From the NCBI RefSeq assembly GCF_900240945.1, contig NZ_OESG01000014.1, positions 2,400,015 through 2,464,014 of the forward strand: 64,000 bases of DNA, written 5' to 3'. The position numbers and the translations under genes are program-made. Origin of the DNA: Mycobacterium sp. 3519A (GTDB taxonomy: Bacteria > Actinomycetota > Actinomycetes > Mycobacteriales > Mycobacteriaceae). The notes beneath the pieces are model-generated. The model saw nothing but the letters and a program-made list of their open reading frames with translations, was not told where the DNA came from and made no database searches. Positions 36,490-45,008 of this stretch are shown here, in pieces; within the stretch, counting starts at the first letter, position 1; the number at the start of each line of letters is the position of its first letter.

Positions 36490-37182
36490 ATGACAACAAC
36501 GACTCCGGTCTACCCCTCAACCAAACCCGTTTCGCGTGGCCGCACGACCACGAACAGCACCGTGAAGTACGCCGTCGAAATGATCGGAACGCTGTTCCTG
36601 GTGTTCACGATCGGCACGGCGGTACGCAGCGGTAATCCGCTGGCACCGCTGGCCATTGGTGCCGTGCTGATGGCGATGGTCTACGCGGGCGGGCACATCT
36701 CCGGTGCCCACTACAACCCGGCGGTCACCCTCGCCGTGCTGATCCGCCGCCGCATCGAGATCCGCGAAGCCCTCGGATACTGGGCGTCACAGTTCGTCGG
36801 CGGTCTGGCGGCGGCGCTCGTCACCGCGGTCGCCCCGGCCCAGACGACGCCGATGACGCTGTCCGGGCACGCCACCGTGGTGGCCTTCATCGCGGAACTG
36901 CTCGTCACGTTCGCGCTGTGCTATGTCGTGCTGAACGTCGCGACGAGCAAGGATCACCCGGACAACTCGTTCTACGGCTTGGCGATCGGCTTCACCGTGG
37001 CAGCAGGCGCCGTGGCCGTCGGGCCGATCTCGGGCGGTGCCTTCAACCCGGCGGTCGCCATCGCTGGCATCGCGATGGGCATGTTCTCGCCATCGATGCT
37101 CTTGATGTTCGTCGCCGCCCAGGCGATCGCCGCCGTGGCCGCCGGCCTCGCGTTCCGTGCCATCAACCCGTCCGACAGGTAA
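36490..37182 (+). CDS. MIP-family aquaporin (AqpZ-like)
   Basis: A 230-residue channel with six helices and both NPA boxes: SGAHYNPAVT (about 70) and SGGAFNPAVA (about 187). The short loop after the second NPA and the overall length fit water-specific AqpZ types better than glycerol facilitators (which have an Asp after the second NPA motif). ATG 36490 is chosen over GTG 36466; no strong ribosome site is visible. It may be controlled by the upstream two-component system. Confidence 0.87.
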   Translation: MTTTTPVYPSTKPVSRGRTTTNSTVKYAVEMIGTLFLVFTIGTAVRSGNPLAPLAIGAVLMAMVYAGGHISGAHYNPAVTLAVLIRRRIEIREALGYWASQFVGGLAAALVTAVAPAQTTPMTLSGHATVVAFIAELLVTFALCYVVLNVATSKDHPDNSFYGLAIGFTVAAGAVAVGPISGGAFNPAVAIAGIAMGMFSPSMLLMFVAAQAIAAVAAGLAFRAINPSDR

Positions 37183-37200
37183 GTAGCCAACGATTCACGT

Positions 37201-37234
37201 GCTCCCTCTTCGTCAACGACGACGAAGGGGGAGC
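37201..37234. terminator. Strong hairpin terminator between convergent genes
   Basis: Arms GCTCCCTCTTCGTC (37201-37214) and GACGAAGGGGGAGC (37221-37234) pair over 14 bases with one G-T wobble and a 6-base loop, followed by CTTCTT. It serves the aquaporin gene and may also act on the permease gene. Confidence 0.75.
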
Positions 37235-37255
37235 CTTCTTGAATTCCGACTGCGG

Positions 37256-38707
37256 CTAGTTGGTGGCCTCGACGACGGCAGCGGCGCCGACGGCTGGAAC
37301 CGCGCGCACACTGAAATACCGTGACCGGCACAGGATTACGTAGAGCAGGGCCGGAACAATCAAACCCACCAACCACGACAGGTCGAATCCGATCGCCTTG
37401 GCTATCGGTCCCGTCCAGAATGTGGTGGATATGAAGGGCGCCAGGGCCAGGCAACCGACGCCGTAGGCGATCAATCCGGGCCCGTTGAACTTCCCGTAGC
37501 GGCCCTCTGGTTCGAACAGGTCGGCGATGTCGTATTGACCGCGGCTGACCAGGTAGAAGTCGGCCAAGTTGATCGCCGACCACGGCACCAGGAACGTGAT
37601 CAGGAAGAAGATGAAGTCCTCGTAGGAGGAGATCAGATCGCCGGCGACGAGCGTCGCACCCACGGTGCCGATCATCCCGAGTATCAGCATGAAACCGACG
37701 CGGAATCCGCGGGTGACGCGCAAGGTGCGCATGAAGCTGGTGAGGATCGTCAAGGTGGACATGGCGGCGCCGTAGATGTTCAGCGCGTCGATGTTGACCA
37801 CCCCGACGATCAGCACCACCAGCGCGAGGATTCGGAGCCACCCGCCTGCGGTGTCCGCCGACGCGGACAGGGCCGCCACGATGGATAGGTTGCTGTACGC
37901 GATTTGGAGCGCGGCGCCCAACGTCATGATCCAGATTCCGGCGGCGGCGATGCCGATGTACGTGTACCAGAAGGTGGCCCGATGACTCGTGCCCGCAGGC
38001 AGGTAGCGCGAATAGTCGGCGACGTATGGGCCGTACGTGATGTGATACGCGGCCACGACGCCGAGGATGAAGAAGAAGCCGGTGACCGAGAACCCGCCGT
38101 GGGCCACTGCGCGCGTGCCGCTGCCCGGCCAGTGCGTGGCCAATACGATCGTCAGAACGCCGAACGTCACGATGAACACCGGTGTGATCACCTTGGCGAC
38201 CTTGTGCAGCACGTCGTAGCCGAAGATGACCAGGACGACAGACGCCACCGACGTGGTGAAAATTCCGAATCTTGTGCTCACACCCAGTAATTCGGACATC
38301 GCCTGGGCGGCCAACACGGCACCCCCGCCGAAGAAGCCGAGATACATCGCCACGACGACCAGCATCGGGATGTTGGCGCCGAAAAAGCCGAACTGGGCGC
38401 GGCTTTGAATCATCTGAGGGAGGCCGAGAACGGGTCCCTGGGCTGAGTGGTACGCGACGAAAACCGCACCGATCAGCGTGCCGATCGCGATGGCCACGAC
38501 GCACCAGAGCAGGCTCAGGTCAGTGAGGATGGCCAGCGAACCGGTGAGCAGCGTGACGCCCATGGCGTTGGCGCCGAACCAGAGACTGGCGAGGCTGCGG
38601 GGGTGGCCGTAGCGCTCATCGTGCGGAATGAAGTCGACACTGCGCGATTCGAGGAGTGGACGAGGCGAGGTGGCGTCTGGCGCGCCGGCGGGGACAGTGC
38701 CACTCAT
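37256..38707 (-). CDS. NCS1-family cytosine/purine/allantoin-type permease
   Basis: A 483-residue protein with about 12 membrane helices. The opening LWFGANAMGVTLLTGSLA and later PWSAINLADFYLVSRGQYD are diagnostic of NCS1 transporters, which import nucleobases, hydantoins, allantoin or related N-heterocycles with a cation. ATG 38707 is chosen at the first conserved Met. It is divergent from the LysR gene, with overlapping inverted repeats between them. The substrate may be the compound degraded by the enzymes at 39855-46394; that is inference. Confidence 0.88.
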   Translation of the reverse strand: MSGTVPAGAPDATSPRPLLESRSVDFIPHDERYGHPRSLASLWFGANAMGVTLLTGSLAILTDLSLLWCVVAIAIGTLIGAVFVAYHSAQGPVLGLPQMIQSRAQFGFFGANIPMLVVVAMYLGFFGGGAVLAAQAMSELLGVSTRFGIFTTSVASVVLVIFGYDVLHKVAKVITPVFIVTFGVLTIVLATHWPGSGTRAVAHGGFSVTGFFFILGVVAAYHITYGPYVADYSRYLPAGTSHRATFWYTYIGIAAAGIWIMTLGAALQIAYSNLSIVAALSASADTAGGWLRILALVVLIVGVVNIDALNIYGAAMSTLTILTSFMRTLRVTRGFRVGFMLILGMIGTVGATLVAGDLISSYEDFIFFLITFLVPWSAINLADFYLVSRGQYDIADLFEPEGRYGKFNGPGLIAYGVGCLALAPFISTTFWTGPIAKAIGFDLSWLVGLIVPALLYVILCRSRYFSVRAVPAVGAAAVVEATN

Positions 38708-38786
38708 CGTCGGTCTCCAATCCATCTGGCATCGCTGCACCGTGGTGGACAGCGTGCGCCTCGTCATACCATTGGTCAAACGCATG

Positions 38787-38819
38787 TTTTCGATCATCTG
38801 CATGCGAAAATCAGATGAT
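38787..38819. promoter_or_regulatory. Overlapping inverted repeats, likely LysR binding site
   Basis: TTTTCG (38787-38792) pairs with CGAAAA (38805-38810), and ATCATCTG (38793-38800) pairs with CAGATGAT (38812-38819). They lie in the 133-base divergent region between the permease and LysR genes. Confidence 0.55.
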
Positions 38820-38840
38820 GAGTGGAATGCCGGGGACACC

Positions 38841-39782
38841 ATGACAGAGCCCGCGTTCACGTTCACCCAGCTGCGATATTTCGCGGCCGCCGCCGAGCAT
38901 CAGAGCATGACGGCGGCGGCGAAGGCGTTGATCGTCTCGCAGTCGGCAGTCTCGACCGCGGTCGCGCAACTCGAGAAGGAGTTGGGCGTTCAACTCCTGA
39001 TTCGCCATCACGCCCGTGGCCTCACGCTGACCGCGGCCGGTGAGGCTTTTCATCGCGAAGTTCGCGGATTATTGGCACACACCCACGATCTCGCCGAAGC
39101 CGCCCGCTCCGCTGGGGAGTCGCTGACAGGAGCCTTGAGCTTCGGCTGCTTCAGCACGCTCGGCCCGTTCGAATTGCCGCGCTTGCTGGCCGCCTACCAG
39201 GAGCAGCATCCGGCAGTCGATGTGCAGGTGGTGGAAGCGGAGCACGCGAAGTTGATCCAGTTGCTTCGGCAGGGGCGATGTGAGGTCGCACTGATGTACG
39301 GCTACGACCTCGACGAGGATCTCGACTACGAAGTCGTCAACGAGGTCCGGCCCTACGTTCTGGTGGGAGCCCAACATCGACTCGCGCGCCGTCGGGAAGT
39401 GTCGTTGAAAGAGTTGGCCGACGAACCGATGGTGATCCTGGACCTGCCGAGCACCGCGGACTACATGAGCTCGATCGTGTCCTCGACCGGGCTGGCTCCG
39501 CGCATCAAACACAGGACGACCGGTTTCGAAACGGTGCGGGCGATGGTCGCGCACGGGCATGGATTTGCGATCCTCAATCAGCTTCCGACGCACGACGTGA
39601 CCTACGACGGTGGCCAGGTCGTGGCACTGAAGATTCGCGACGAGGTCCCTGCGCTCAGCATGGTGGCCGTGTACATGCGCGGGGTCCGGTTGACGGCGCG
39701 AGCGCGGGCGATGGTTGCGATCTGCCAGAAACACGTCGGCAGGTGGCGAGCGCAAGGCAACGCATCGACCAGACGTCGCTAG
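38841..39782 (+). CDS. LysR-family transcriptional regulator
   Basis: A 313-residue LysR regulator. The N-terminal winged HTH is FTFTQLRYFAAAAEHQSMTA, AAKALIVSQSAVSTAVAQLE (residues about 5-64); the effector domain starts near GALSFGCFSTLGPFELPRLL. ATG 38841 is the start consistent with family length. It is divergent from the NCS1 permease and co-directional with the catabolic operon that begins 73 bases after its stop. CATCTG/CAGATG half-sites occur in both adjacent promoters, so it probably controls both. The inducer is unknown. Confidence 0.88.
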   Translation: MTEPAFTFTQLRYFAAAAEHQSMTAAAKALIVSQSAVSTAVAQLEKELGVQLLIRHHARGLTLTAAGEAFHREVRGLLAHTHDLAEAARSAGESLTGALSFGCFSTLGPFELPRLLAAYQEQHPAVDVQVVEAEHAKLIQLLRQGRCEVALMYGYDLDEDLDYEVVNEVRPYVLVGAQHRLARRREVSLKELADEPMVILDLPSTADYMSSIVSSTGLAPRIKHRTTGFETVRAMVAHGHGFAILNQLPTHDVTYDGGQVVALKIRDEVPALSMVAVYMRGVRLTARARAMVAICQKHVGRWRAQGNASTRRR

Positions 39783-39792
39783 ATCGATTTTG

Positions 39793-39835
39793 CAGATGTC
39801 ATGCATCGAATCTATGCGCTGTACAGATGCAGATG
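39793..39835. promoter_or_regulatory. CAGATG half-sites upstream of the monooxygenase operon
   Basis: CAGATG occurs at 39793-39798, 39824-39829 and 39830-39835, the last two in tandem. The same hexamer and its complement form the inverted repeat at 38793-38819 beside the LysR gene. Confidence 0.45.
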
Positions 39836-39854
39836 GCGACTGAATCATGGAGCA

Positions 39855-41129
39855 ATGTCGAGCCAGGAGATAGAGGTGCTCGTCGTCGGCGCCGGGCAGG
39901 CCGGAATCGCGATGAGCGAGCATCTCAGTGCACAGGGCATACCGCACCTGGTCGTCGAACGCGACCGCATCGCCGAGCGGTGGCGTACCTCGCGGTGGGA
40001 CTCGCTGGTGGCGAACGGCCCCGCATGGCACGACCGGTTCCCCGGTCAGGAGTTCAACATCGAACCCGACGCGTTCGCCACCAAAGAGCAGGTCGCCGAC
40101 TACTTCGTCGCCTACGCAGAGAAGATCGACGCGCCGATCCGCACCGGGGTGGAAGTGGCGTCAGTGCGAAAAGCAGCGGGCTGCATGGGGTTTCGCGCCG
40201 AAACCTCCGATGGGGTCATCGAGGCGCGCTATGTGGTGGCAGCAACCGGAGCATTTCAGAGGCCGGTCATCCCGAACGTCGTCCCCGACACCGCGCCAGT
40301 GCGTCAGATTCACTCCAGCGAGTACCGCAATCCGCGGCAACTGCCGAACGGCGCCGTGCTGGTCGTCGGAGCGGGCTCGTCGGGGGTGCAGATCGCCGAC
40401 GAACTCCACAATGCGGGCCGCAAGGTGTACCTCGCGGTCGGGCCGCACGACCGGCCGCCGCGAAGTTATCGCGGTCGCGACTTCTGTTGGTGGCTGGGCG
40501 TACTCGGCAAATGGGACGCATCGGCGCCGCCGCGCGGCGCGGAGCACGTCACCATCGCCGTGAGCGGCGCGCGCGGCGGACACACCGTCGACTTCCGTGC
40601 TCTTGCGTCCAGCGGCATCACGTTGCTCGGGCTTGCCGGCGAATACACCGACGGGATCATGCATTTCGCACCGGACCTACGAGCCAACATCGAAAAGGGC
40701 GATGCGAACTACCTGAACATTCTCGCCGAGGCCGACGCCTACATCGCCCGGAACGGCCTCGATCTCCCTGAGGAACCGCAGGCTCGCGTGCTGGGACCGG
40801 ACCCGGACTGCATGACCAATCCGGTTCTCGAACTCGACCTCTCCGCCGCCGACGTGCAATCCATCGTGTGGGCAGTCGGTTTCGAATGCGACTACAGCTG
40901 GCTCCAGGTCGACGCATTCGACGAGAACGGCAGACCACGGCACCAACGCGGGGTGTCGTCCGAACCCGGGGTCTATTTCCTCGGGCTACCGTGGCTGTCC
41001 CGGCGCGGATCCAGTTTCATCTGGGGCGTGTGGCACGACGCCAGATATCTCGCCGATCAGATCGCCATACAGCGCAGCTATCTTCGCTACACCGGCGCCG
41101 AACTGGTGGGTCAGGCGGCAGACAAGTGA
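39855..41129 (+). CDS. FAD/NADPH flavin monooxygenase (class B-like)
   Basis: A 424-residue flavoprotein with two Rossmann dinucleotide motifs: VVGAGQAGIAMSEHL near residue 10 (FAD) and VVGAGSSGVQIADEL near 175 (NADPH). Between them, RWRTSRWDSLVANGPAWHDRF is typical of class B-like monooxygenases, followed by IHSSEYRNP. It should insert oxygen into a nucleophilic N or S, or a carbonyl, of a small substrate. It is the first gene of a four-gene operon in which every junction is an overlapping stop/start. Confidence 0.85.
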   Translation: MSSQEIEVLVVGAGQAGIAMSEHLSAQGIPHLVVERDRIAERWRTSRWDSLVANGPAWHDRFPGQEFNIEPDAFATKEQVADYFVAYAEKIDAPIRTGVEVASVRKAAGCMGFRAETSDGVIEARYVVAATGAFQRPVIPNVVPDTAPVRQIHSSEYRNPRQLPNGAVLVVGAGSSGVQIADELHNAGRKVYLAVGPHDRPPRSYRGRDFCWWLGVLGKWDASAPPRGAEHVTIAVSGARGGHTVDFRALASSGITLLGLAGEYTDGIMHFAPDLRANIEKGDANYLNILAEADAYIARNGLDLPEEPQARVLGPDPDCMTNPVLELDLSAADVQSIVWAVGFECDYSWLQVDAFDENGRPRHQRGVSSEPGVYFLGLPWLSRRGSSFIWGVWHDARYLADQIAIQRSYLRYTGAELVGQAADK

Positions 41130-41554
41130 CCACGCACACCCGGATCCGGCCGTTCAACACCAAAGACACCTACCCGGAACAGAACCTCGACAACGACCTG
41201 TGCCAAGCCGTCGTGGCAGGAGGCGTGGTCTACCTGCGCGGGCAGATCGGCCAGGATCTCGACACGCGGGAATCGGTCGGCATCGGCGACGTCGAGGCGC
41301 AGACCGAGAAAGCGATGAGCAACATCGCGATGCTGCTCGACGAGGCAGGCAGCCGGCTGCAGGACATCGTCAAGGTCACGGTGTATCTCGTCGACATCCG
41401 TTACCGCGAACCGGTGTACCGCGTCATGGGACGCTGGCTCAAGGGTGTGTATCCGGTGTCGACCGGCATAGTCGTCGACGCGCTCGCCCGCCCCGAATGG
41501 CTGGTGGAAATCGATGCCACGGCTGTGATCAGCCAGCGGGGCAACGCATCATGA
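41126..41554 (+). CDS. RidA/YjgF-family imine deaminase-like protein
   Basis: A 142-residue protein from GTG 41126 (GTGA overlap). It has VVYLRGQIGQDLDTRESVG and, at the C-terminus, PVYRVMGRWLKGVYPVSTGIVVDALARPEWLVEIDATAV, matching the Rid fold in which a conserved Arg near ALARPE binds carboxylates. RidA proteins hydrolyse reactive enamines and imines to ketones and ammonia. In this operon it may process an imine made by the flavin enzymes. Confidence 0.85.
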   Translation: MTTHTRIRPFNTKDTYPEQNLDNDLCQAVVAGGVVYLRGQIGQDLDTRESVGIGDVEAQTEKAMSNIAMLLDEAGSRLQDIVKVTVYLVDIRYREPVYRVMGRWLKGVYPVSTGIVVDALARPEWLVEIDATAVISQRGNAS

Positions 41555-42219
41555 CGTTCTCACTCGTCGTCCGCGACGGCTCCGCATTCGGCATGGTCAT
41601 CTGTTCGTCCAGTCCTGCTGTCGCTTCTCGCTGCGCGCATCTGCGTGCCGGGGTCGGCGCCGTCGCCAGCCAGAACGTCACCAATCCACACCTGGGTGTC
41701 GTCGCGCTCGACGCGCTGGCCAGCCGCGCGAACGCACAATCGGCTCTGGTCGCCGCGGTAGCCGCCGACCCGCACCACGCGCACCGCCAGTTGGTTGTCG
41801 TCGGTCGAACCGGTGGCGCAGGCGTGTACACCGGCGCGAAAGCGCTCGGTACACATCACGCGGCTATTGCGAAAGACGCTGCCGCGGCGGGCAATATGCT
41901 CTGCAGCGAGAACGTGATCGAGGAGATGCTGGCCGCTTACCTCGGTTCGACCGCCCCGACGTTGGAGCGACGACTGCTCGACGGCCTGGCGGCCGCGAGT
42001 GCCACTGGCGGTGAGGCGGGCCCGGTGCACTCGGCGGGTCTGCAGGTCACCGAGGATGTGCCGTGGCCGGTCACCGACCTGCGGGTGGATTGGCACGACG
42101 ACCCGATCGGCGAACTGCAGCGGTTGTGGACCATCTGGGAACCCCAAAAGAGCGATTACCGCACCCGCGGCCTCGATCCCACTGTCGCACCGTCGTACGG
42201 CGTGCCGGGTGACCTGTGA
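41551..42219 (+). CDS. DUF1028-family protein (Ntn-hydrolase-like)
   Basis: A 222-residue protein from ATG 41551 (ATGA overlap). It starts MTFSLVVRDGSAFGMVICSS, then GAVASQNVTNPHLG and SENVIEEMLAAYL; these are typical of DUF1028, a fold related to Ntn hydrolases. The biochemical function of the family is not established. It often occurs with amidohydrolases and transport genes, as here, so it may hydrolyse an amide in the pathway. Confidence 0.83.
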   Translation: MTFSLVVRDGSAFGMVICSSSPAVASRCAHLRAGVGAVASQNVTNPHLGVVALDALASRANAQSALVAAVAADPHHAHRQLVVVGRTGGAGVYTGAKALGTHHAAIAKDAAAAGNMLCSENVIEEMLAAYLGSTAPTLERRLLDGLAAASATGGEAGPVHSAGLQVTEDVPWPVTDLRVDWHDDPIGELQRLWTIWEPQKSDYRTRGLDPTVAPSYGVPGDL

Positions 42220-43373
42220 CCGCCACCCTCGAGGACGCCGTCCGTGCGGCATGCGGCAGAGCGACCGAGCGCATCCTCGCGCTGTCGCACGAGCTGCACG
42301 CACACCCCGAAATCGCTTGGGAGGAAGTGCGATCGTGCGCGCGGGTCGCCGACGACCTCGAACGGGCCGGCTTCACGGTGGAAGCCGATTACACCGGGTT
42401 GCCGACCGCGTTCGCCGCGCGCCGTGGCTCCGGACCGCTGCACCTTGCCGTGTGCGCCGAGTACGACGCGCTACCCGGTCTCGGGCATGCGTGCGGCCAC
42501 AACATCATCGCGGCCATCTCGGCCGGAACTGCGATAACGCTCGGACCGTATGTCGATGACCTCGGCATCACGCTGACCGTCTTCGGCACACCGGCGGAGG
42601 AAGGTGGCGGTGGCAAGATCGAGATGCTCGATCGCGGCGGCTTCACCGGGGTGCACGCCGCCGCGATGGTTCATCCCGGTCCGGTCGACGTCGCGCGCGC
42701 CGAGCCGTACGCGGTGGCGCACAACCATATTCGCTATGACGGAAAGGCCGCGCACGCTGCGGCCTATCCCGAACGGGGTGTCAACGCCGCCGACGCCTTC
42801 ACCATCGCCCAGGTCGCGATCGGACTGCTGCGTCAGCAACTCCCCGGCGATGCCCGGGTGCACGGGGTGATGACGAACGGAGGGGAGGCGCCCAACGCGA
42901 TTCCCCAACGCACGGAGGGCCGCTGGTATGTGCGGGCCTCCTCGCTGGCCGAACTGACCGAACTCGAGGAGCGGGTGAACCGCTGTTTCGCGGCAGGCGC
43001 GTTGGCCACCGGATGCGAACTGACCGTCACGCCGGAGAGCAAGCCGTACGCCGAGTTCCGCACCGACGACGGCCTACTAGCCACTTACGTCTGCAGGGCC
43101 GAACAACTGGGCAGGCGTTTCACCACCGGGCCTGACTCGCTGATGAATCGCGCTTCCACCGACATGGGCAATGTCTCCCAACAGATTCCGGCCATTCATC
43201 CGTATATCGGCATCGGCTCCCTGCCCGCGGTCAATCACCAGCCCGAGTTCGCGGCGGCTGCCGTCACACCGGCCGCTGATCGCGCGACGGTGGATGGCGC
43301 CTGTGCGCTTGCGCTCACGCTGCTCGATGCGGCATCCGACCCCGGCACCCGAAGCCGGCTCATCGCTGCGTGA
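42216..43373 (+). CDS. M20-family amidohydrolase/carboxypeptidase
   Basis: A 385-residue metal hydrolase from GTG 42216, overlapping the previous stop. Metal ligands are visible in CAEYDALPGLGHACGHN, TPAEEGGGGK and, later, NRASTDMGNVSQ. These fit the AbgB/PM20D2-like branch of the M20 family, which cleaves N-acyl amino acids, p-aminobenzoyl-glutamate or dipeptide-like amides. It ends the operon and overlaps the convergent APC permease by 14 bases. Confidence 0.88.
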   Translation: MTATLEDAVRAACGRATERILALSHELHAHPEIAWEEVRSCARVADDLERAGFTVEADYTGLPTAFAARRGSGPLHLAVCAEYDALPGLGHACGHNIIAAISAGTAITLGPYVDDLGITLTVFGTPAEEGGGGKIEMLDRGGFTGVHAAAMVHPGPVDVARAEPYAVAHNHIRYDGKAAHAAAYPERGVNAADAFTIAQVAIGLLRQQLPGDARVHGVMTNGGEAPNAIPQRTEGRWYVRASSLAELTELEERVNRCFAAGALATGCELTVTPESKPYAEFRTDDGLLATYVCRAEQLGRRFTTGPDSLMNRASTDMGNVSQQIPAIHPYIGIGSLPAVNHQPEFAAAAVTPAADRATVDGACALALTLLDAASDPGTRSRLIAA

Positions 43374-44862
43374 AGAACGCGGGCGCGACGCGGCTGTAGC
43401 CTGCCATCACCAGCACACCGACGAGCATGGCGCCGACGCCGATCAGGAACACGCCACCGATCTGCCAGTGCGGGGCGAACGGCAGCGTCCACGAGGTGGT
43501 GCTGTTGGCCGGGCTCCAGTGGCTACGCAGGAACCAGACGCCCGCGGCGAGGAGCACGATGCCGCCGATCGCCGGGAAGACCACCCGCAGCCACAGGTCG
43601 GTCGGGCTGCGCCGCCAGTCGTGGCGATAGGCCCACGCCGCGGTGACGCCGGTCAGACCGTAATAGAAGGAGATCATCAGGGCGCACGACGACACCGCGT
43701 CCAGGATGACGTTGCCGTGGCTGGCGAAGTTCAGCACGATGTAGACCAGCGCGCCTGCCACGCCAGTGGCGACCGTCCCGAGCTTGGGAGACAGATACTT
43801 TCGCGAGATCGAACCGAACGCTGGCGGCAACGCGCCCTGCCGCCCCATCGATAACATGGTCCGGCCCAGGGTTAGCACCGTCGTTTCCGTTGACGCCGCC
43901 GCCGACGTCAGGACCATGAGGATCAGCAGGTGCCAGAGCACCGATCCGATGCCGCTGGACCCGAAGACTCCCTGCCCCAGCGCGTAGAAGATGTCGCCCG
44001 CGTTGTCCGGGTTGGTCAGCCCCATGCCGGTGTCGCCGGTACCTGCGAAGGCGATCGCCGAGACCGTGGCGACCAGGAACAGACCGAGCAGCAGCACCGT
44101 GGAGATCGCGGCCGAGCGCCCGGGCGTGCGTGCGGGGTCGGTTGTCTCCTCGGTGACGGTCAACGAGGTTTCCCATCCCCAGTACAGGAACAGCATCAGG
44201 ATGAAGCCGTTGACGAATGCGCTCGGGGAGTCGATCGCAAAGGGATTGACCCAGGACAGTGAGGGGTGCATCGAGCCCGACGCGTACGCCTTCACCAGCG
44301 CGACGATCGAAAACAGCACCAGCATCGCGACTTCCAGCGATAGCAGTGCGCGTTGCACGGCGGCTGCCACTTCGATGCCGCGGTAGCAGACGAAGGTCAT
44401 GACGGCGATCCAGCAGAGTCCGACCAACAGCACCCACGGACTCGACGGATCGGAGCCGATGCCGTCGGCTCCCACCAGCAGGAAGCAGTACTGGGCGGTG
44501 ACCTGCGCCAGGCTGCCCATCACCAGAACGAACGACGCGATGATCGCCCAGCCACCCATGAACCCGATGCGCGGCCCGAGAATGCGGCTGGCCCAGGTGA
44601 AGATCGTGCCGCAGTCGGGGTCGCGTCGATTCAACGCGGCGTAGCCGAACGAAACGAACAGGATGGGGATGAACGCGACGATCACGATGGCCGGGGCCTG
44701 TACGCCGACATATCCGACGATCAGGGCAAGGGTGGCGGCCAACGCGTAGGCAGGCGCTGCGGAGGCCACGGCGAGGATGGTGCTAGTCACCATGCTCAAC
44801 GCGCCGGACCGCAGTTGTGGCTGTTGGCCTACTTCGGCCGTGGGCTCTTGGGTTGTCGCCAT
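43360..44862 (-). CDS. APC-superfamily amino acid/amine permease
   Basis: A 500-residue protein with about 12 helices. It begins LRSGALSMVTSTILAVASAA, the APC family start, and has FGYAALNRRDPDCGTIFTW and GWETSLTVTEETTDPARTPG. It likely imports an amino acid or polyamine-like amine. GAGAGG precedes ATG 44862. It is divergent from the amine oxidase gene, with two 24-base direct repeats between them, suggesting joint control of amine uptake and oxidation. Confidence 0.88.
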   Translation of the reverse strand: MATTQEPTAEVGQQPQLRSGALSMVTSTILAVASAAPAYALAATLALIVGYVGVQAPAIVIVAFIPILFVSFGYAALNRRDPDCGTIFTWASRILGPRIGFMGGWAIIASFVLVMGSLAQVTAQYCFLLVGADGIGSDPSSPWVLLVGLCWIAVMTFVCYRGIEVAAAVQRALLSLEVAMLVLFSIVALVKAYASGSMHPSLSWVNPFAIDSPSAFVNGFILMLFLYWGWETSLTVTEETTDPARTPGRSAAISTVLLLGLFLVATVSAIAFAGTGDTGMGLTNPDNAGDIFYALGQGVFGSSGIGSVLWHLLILMVLTSAAASTETTVLTLGRTMLSMGRQGALPPAFGSISRKYLSPKLGTVATGVAGALVYIVLNFASHGNVILDAVSSCALMISFYYGLTGVTAAWAYRHDWRRSPTDLWLRVVFPAIGGIVLLAAGVWFLRSHWSPANSTTSWTLPFAPHWQIGGVFLIGVGAMLVGVLVMAGYSRVAPAFFTQR

Positions 44863-44896
44863 GGTGCCTCTCTCAGTCGGGCCCTGCTGTGATATT

Positions 44897-44999
44897 CGCA
44901 ACGTTGACTGGAGAATCAATCTTGCGCACGGGTGGCTCAGTGTCAAGACCGCGGGGCCACTTATCGCAACAGTTGACTTGCTAATCAGTCTTGCGTCAC
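44897..44999. promoter_or_regulatory. Two direct repeats in divergent promoter (candidate operators)
   Basis: CGCAAC followed by GTTGACT-N4-AATCARTCTTGCG occurs at 44897-44925 and again at 44965-44994, with only four differences over the 24-base core. The second copy contains GACT-N8-AGTC. The repeats lie between the APC permease and amine oxidase genes, and the XRE-TetR regulator at 46397 is the likely ligand. Confidence 0.6.
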
Positions 45000-45008
45000 T
45001 GTGTGTGA

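Noticed and set aside
36972..38504. Long Arg-rich minus-strand frame over the aquaporin and permease genes
   Set aside because: It is a frame-shifted shadow of the NCS1 permease gene with low-complexity Arg/His/Gly translation.
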